NCBI GenBank assembly: GCA_963708905.1
Contig: CAVPUV010000014.1
Coordinates: 22,136 to 86,135, forward strand
Direction: 5' to 3'
Length of the DNA stretch: 64,000 nt
DNA from: SHZL01 sp963708905
Lineage (GTDB): Bacteria; Pseudomonadota; Gammaproteobacteria; Xanthomonadales; SZUA-36
A program made the translations under genes and the position numbers. Every line of letters starts with the position of its first letter. Position 1 is the stretch's first letter. The notes below the pieces were generated by a model. The model did not search any database. It was not told where the DNA came from and was given only the letters and a program-made list of their open reading frames with translations. Of the stretch, positions 60,009 through 64,000 are shown in pieces.

Positions 60009-62191
60009 TAGTACTGGTAGCGTAAGGTCACCCCGTACCAGCGCGGCGGACCGAACATCTGTTGATTGAAGCCGAAGGAATCCGAGAAGTCAAAAGTATA
60101 GACTTTATATTCTTTCTCGAACAGATTCTTGCCCCAGACAGACAGTTCGAATTGTTCGTTGAATCGATAACTGACCGAGCCGTTCCACACCCAATAGGAA
60201 TCCTGGCTGGCAATATCCTGGTTGGCGATGTCAAAAAATACCTTGTCTGAATAGTTGGTATCGACCTGGAAGATCAGTGAACTCTCGCCAATCGGTACCG
60301 AATAACGCCCGAGGGCGTTGAATTGCACATCCGGTGCCAGCACCAGGTTGCGGTCTGACAATACCGAACCGTCCGGCAAGGCGATGCCATCGGCGGTGGC
60401 GTCCAGCAGACCCAGACCCAGACCCAGTTCCAACGCGTCGGCAGGGTTGGCGAACAGTTCAAACTCGGCGCCCTTGACTTCGGCGTCTGAAGCATTGCTG
60501 ATGAAGGAGCTTACGCCCTCGAAAGTCAGCGCCTGCAGATCGGTGTAGTCGTAATAAAATACCGTGGCGTTGAAACGGACTTTTTCGTCGGCAAAGCTCG
60601 ATTTCAGGCCAATTTCATAAGCGACGAGTTCCTCCTTGCCAAAGGGCAGGTTATCCAATTCCAGCGACGGGTCGAGAAAGCCCGAGTTGAAACCGCCGCT
60701 CTTGAAGGATGAGGAGATGCTGGCGTAAAGCAGCAAGTCTTCGTTGGCGTGGAAATTCAACCCGGCTTTGCCGGAAACGACGTTGTCATCCTGGCTGGCC
60801 AGGTCGCCGGCGGTCGCTGGAGAAAACTCGTACACAAACGCGTCGAAATTCGTTTCCCTGTTGACATAGGTATAGTCCTTTTCCTCGGTAGTGAAACGAA
60901 TGCCGCCGCTTACCTCCCAACGACTGGTCAGTGCATAATCGACCTGGCCGAATGCTGCAATCGACGTGGTTTCCTGCAAGTAAGAGACGTTAAAATCGAC
61001 ATCGAACAGCCCACTGAGATCGAGTCTGGTGCCGGAGCCATCGACTTCGTTGTCAAAATAATAAGCACCGGCTACCCAGTGGAGCCGTTCGGTTTCACCG
61101 AAAAACCTGAGTTCTGAGGTTATCTGTTCCGTGTCGGCGACAAAGTCAGGGCGTACCAGTGAGCCCGCGCCGAAGTCAATGTTGCCGACATCGGTGTCTT
61201 CCTGGTGGAATTTTTCCACGTTCTCAAAGCCGGTTATCCACTTCATGCCGATACCGTCGCCCTGCCAGTCGAGATCCACGAAGGCCCCGCTGTTTTCGAT
61301 TTGCAGCGGCCCGGTGCGGTCATAGTCACCGGCCCAGACATCACCGTCCGTGTCTTTATAACCAAAAAAATCGAACCCGTCTCCGGCCGTGCCCTGATGC
61401 TGATAGGCCGCAGCCAGGGCATCGGAGTCGGAGTAGTGCGCATTGAGCAATAGTGACCATTGTGGCGCGAGTTGAAACAGGATTTGCCCGCGTACGGCGA
61501 TATTGTCGGCATCGTTTGGATCCTTGCCGACGCGGTTTTCCACATAGCCATCCGCCTGGTTGGTGGCTACCGACAAACGGGCCATGACGGTATCGGTACC
61601 GCCGCCCACTGCGCCCTCGAACTTGATCTGGTCATGGCTTCCATAGCTCAGGTCGCCATACAGATCGAAATCCCTGGTCGGTTTTTTGGTCACATAGTGC
61701 ACCAGGCCGCCGGTCGCATTGCGGCCATAAAGCGTGCCCTGCGGCCCACGCAGTACCTCGATGCGGTCGACATCGAACAACTGGAACGTCAGGCCGGCCA
61801 TTGCGCTTTGATAAATCTCATCGATATATACGGCAATATTGCTCTCGTTGTTATCGTTGAAATCATTCAGCCCGACGCCGCGCAAGACGATGGATGAGTT
61901 GTTGCCCGCTCCAACCGGCGTGCCGATACTGAAATTGGGCGTTTGTGAAGCGACGTCCACGCTGTTGGTCAGGTTGAGACGGCGTAGCGAATCACCCGAA
62001 AACGCGGTGATGGAAACCGCCGTGTCCTGCAAGCTCTGCTCGCGCTTCTGCGCAGTGACAATGATCTCTTCCAGAACGCCTGACTCGGCCAGAAGCGGCG
62101 GGCTGAACCCAAGGCTCCCAACCGCCATCAGCATCAGAGACAGTGCAAGCCGCGTTACTTTGGCACAGGCGAAATACATTCTGATCTTCAT
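60008..62191 (-). CDS. TonB-dependent outer-membrane receptor, second
   Basis: 727 residues. Signal peptide ends at LLAESG; TonB box LEEIIVTAQKR; plug motif IEVLRGPQGTLYGRNATGG; last barrel strand GVTLRYQY. The stop codon TAG is formed by the TA target duplication plus the first base of the IS630 end, leaving the aromatic C-terminus intact, so the protein should still be inserted by the BAM machinery. Related in style to the receptor at 1109 but clearly a different ligand class. No metabolic partner is adjacent. Confidence 0.92.
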   Translation of the reverse strand: MKIRMYFACAKVTRLALSLMLMAVGSLGFSPPLLAESGVLEEIIVTAQKREQSLQDTAVSITAFSGDSLRRLNLTNSVDVASQTPNFSIGTPVGAGNNSSIVLRGVGLNDFNDNNESNIAVYIDEIYQSAMAGLTFQLFDVDRIEVLRGPQGTLYGRNATGGLVHYVTKKPTRDFDLYGDLSYGSHDQIKFEGAVGGGTDTVMARLSVATNQADGYVENRVGKDPNDADNIAVRGQILFQLAPQWSLLLNAHYSDSDALAAAYQHQGTAGDGFDFFGYKDTDGDVWAGDYDRTGPLQIENSGAFVDLDWQGDGIGMKWITGFENVEKFHQEDTDVGNIDFGAGSLVRPDFVADTEQITSELRFFGETERLHWVAGAYYFDNEVDGSGTRLDLSGLFDVDFNVSYLQETTSIAAFGQVDYALTSRWEVSGGIRFTTEEKDYTYVNRETNFDAFVYEFSPATAGDLASQDDNVVSGKAGLNFHANEDLLLYASISSSFKSGGFNSGFLDPSLELDNLPFGKEELVAYEIGLKSSFADEKVRFNATVFYYDYTDLQALTFEGVSSFISNASDAEVKGAEFELFANPADALELGLGLGLLDATADGIALPDGSVLSDRNLVLAPDVQFNALGRYSVPIGESSLIFQVDTNYSDKVFFDIANQDIASQDSYWVWNGSVSYRFNEQFELSVWGKNLFEKEYKVYTFDFSDSFGFNQQMFGPPRWYGVTLRYQY

Positions 62192-62552
62192 ATTGCTCTA
62201 CTCCCACACAGATTCGGCAATAAACAAAATTACCCCATTTTATCCTTTTGTTGTTATTCGTAAACTCAACAAAAGCAGTCTAGACCTGAAACGGGCTTAT
62301 GCAAAAATGAAAACCCGGAGTTTTTGATTTGGCTCAATGCATCTCATTATCCGCTGATATTCCATTATTTTTTTTGCTAGAATACCGGCCGTTTTTTTCC
62401 AGACTCCCAAGCCGATCCTTGATTACACCCGTATGCAGCCGTGTATTCAGTCTACCAGTGATTGTACGCGCCAGGGATCCTCACGGTTTACTTGCGTGGC
62501 GTAATGCTGCGATCATGAATGACCTGAACAGGCAGACGACAAGGTTGTTATC
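62192..62552. other. A+T-rich divergent intergenic region
   Basis: 360 bp between the leftward receptor and the rightward TPR gene. It probably carries promoters for both but no -35/-10 pair or palindrome stands out. Small ORFs here are not convincing. Confidence 0.4.
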
Positions 62553-64000
62553 ATGAAAAAAGCATTATTCGGTTTGCAGTTTGCGCTTTGTCTGATGTTG
62601 GCAGGCAACAGTGCGGGGCTCTTTGCGCAAGATGAAGATACCCAGGCGGGGAAGGCAGCCCGAGTGCTGGGTAAAATCAGTTTTCCCACTACCGCCACAG
62701 CCCATGAAGCGCAGCAGGCATTCATACGCGGCATGTTGCTGCTGCACCTGTTCGAATACCCTTTTGCCCGTGATGAGTTTATCCAGGCGCAGCAGATCGA
62801 ACCGGGATTTGCGCTGGCCTATTGGGGTGAGGCCATGACCTTCAATCACCCCATCTGGGATGAACAGGATCTGGAAGCCGGGCGTGCGGCCCTGCACAAG
62901 CTGGCTGTGACCAGCGAAAAACGGCTTGCTGCAACGCCCGACCCAAGGGAAAAGGCATTTTTGCAGGCGGTCGATATTCTCTATGGTGAGGGCGGCAAGG
63001 CCGAACGCGACCGCGCTTACGCCCGGGCGATGGAACGGATGGCGGCGCACTTTCCGGAAGATCACGAGGTGCAGTTGTTGTACGCACTTTCGCTGTTCGG
63101 GGTGCAGGCCGGGGTGCGCGACATTCCAACTTACATGATGGCCACGGCCATTGCACAGTCCGTTTTCACGGCCAACCCGCAACACCCCGGCGCCGCCCAC
63201 TACCTCATTCATGGTGTCGACGACCCGGATCACGCGGTGTTGGGATTCGGCGGCCGCCAGGGCACTGGCGAAGATGGCCCCGGATGCCGGTCATTCCCTG
63301 CACATGACCTCGCACATTTTCACTGCGCTGGGCATGTGGGACGACGTGGTGCAGGCCAATGAAGCCGCCATCAAGGTTTCAAAGCAGATGAGCAGGGAAC
63401 AGGGCCGGGAACCGCACCACTGGGGTCATTACAATTTCTGGCTGCTTTATGGCTATCTGCAACAGGGACGCATGGAACAGGCACGGACCTTGCTGACGTC
63501 CGCGTTCCAGGACTTGCAGGCTGATGAGTCCAAAACACCGCAAGACCGGATGATACTGGATCCGGACAATTCATCGCTGGGTTCCGTCGTGCAAATGTGG
63601 ACCCGTTACCTGGTCGAATCCAGGGACTGGAATGGTGAGATAGCGCAGTGGCAATTCCGCCTGGGTGACGCTTTTGATCCTAATCTGAACTTTTCTTTTG
63701 TTCGCGGCATGCGTGCGGCGCAAGCTGGCCAGGTGACGCGGGCGAGCGAATACCTGCAACAGTTTCGCCAGCTGAAAACCGAACTCGAACAGGCGCTCCA
63801 CGCGCAGAAAGAATCCGCCCCCACCGATCTGCTCTACCTTGCGCGCCTGGCGGTATTGGAACAGGAACTATTGGCCGGGATCGAAGACGCCCGCGGGGAT
63901 TATCTCGCCGCCGCCACTTATGCGCGTGAAGCCAGCCGGCTGGAGGGTGCAATGCCTTATGCCTTCGGGCCGCCGTTTATCGACTGGCCGGCGGCCGAAT
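62553..64000 (+). CDS. Secreted TPR-repeat protein, frameshifted and cut by the window edge
   Basis: ATG 62553 (AAGG 8 nt upstream) starts a signal peptide (LCLMLAGNSAGLFAQ) and TPR-like repeats (AFIRGMLLLHLFEYPFARDE; YWGEAMTFNHPIWDEQDLEA; HPGAAHYLIHGVDDPDHAVL). That frame ends at 63362, but the family sequence continues in another frame from about 63240: SAAARALAKMAPDAGHSLHM then TSHIFTALGMWDDVVQANEA, to the right edge. Removing one G from GGG at 63236-63240 (GTTGGGATTC) gives a smooth VLDSAAARAL. So either a one-base insertion has broken the gene or a sequencing error is present. The protein is of the kind with PQQ-like or TPR secreted peptidase-associated repeats; function unknown. Confidence 0.75.

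Overview
The window reads as chromosomal DNA of an aerobic Gram-negative bacterium. Two TonB-dependent receptors, lipoproteins, short intergenic spaces with ATGA overlaps and a UbiX-type flavin prenyltransferase suggest a gammaproteobacterium, perhaps a marine or soil lineage near Cellvibrionales/Steroidobacterales. That placement is an inference from protein style only. Most of the window is G+C-rich. Two stretches are visibly more A+T-rich: 1-8.2 kb and 22.5-25.1 kb. No rRNA, tRNA or CRISPR array was recognised.

Layout. (1) 0-8.2 kb: a leftward catabolic operon encoding an acetoin/pyruvate-dehydrogenase-like E1 alpha, E1 beta and lipoyl-hydrolase subunit, a TonB receptor, a VOC protein and a ThDP enzyme cut by the window edge. 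A LuxR-type regulator is divergent from it. A 30-bp element is repeated in front of E1 alpha and the receptor. (2) 8.2-17.8 kb: two ATP-grasp ligases, glycogen synthase, two esterases, an S51/cyanophycinase-like protein, UbiX and an FMN-binding protein. This set is interrupted by a metallo-beta-lactamase-fold gene and a HicBA toxin-antitoxin pair, and is flanked by an internally deleted glgC remnant. (3) 17.9-22.5 kb: TerC, GabT, MtnA plus a FucA-like aldolase (possible methylthioribose-phosphate shunt), and a MazEF-type pair with a readable promoter and operator. (4) 22.5-25.3 kb: an A+T-rich accessory island with a zinc-motif protein, an unknown small ORF, a PH-like/SHOCT protein and a decayed antitoxin.

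(5) 25.3-33.7 kb: Crp/Fnr regulator, response regulator, hybrid histidine kinase, a crotonase, then a four-gene DUF1538-DUF1538-PII-like-CBS module, YceH and a YbdL-like aminotransferase. (6) 33.7-45 kb: M13 peptidase, N-formylglutamate amidohydrolase-like protein, then 2-phosphoglycerate kinase, archaeal-type phosphoglycerate mutase and a Pst phosphate system with a PhoU-phosphatase-like fusion and two tandem PstB paralogues. (7) 45-57.6 kb: DUF885 protein, AlaA-like aminotransferase, a frameshifted TPR lipoprotein, serC-serA-ppc, and a type III polyketide synthase/methyltransferase/flavoprotein operon. (8) 57.6-64 kb: DUF2141 protein, deoxynucleoside kinase, an IS630 element inserted at the stop codon of a second TonB receptor, and a TPR protein with a frameshift running off the right edge. 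Two near-identical palindromic MITE-like elements lie in opposite orientation at 33.7 and 45.0 kb.

Recurring themes are decay (glgC remnant, gutted esterase, antitoxin fragment, two frameshifts), small toxin-antitoxin pairs at the edges of variable segments, and compact metabolic modules whose joint function is not obvious from single genes.
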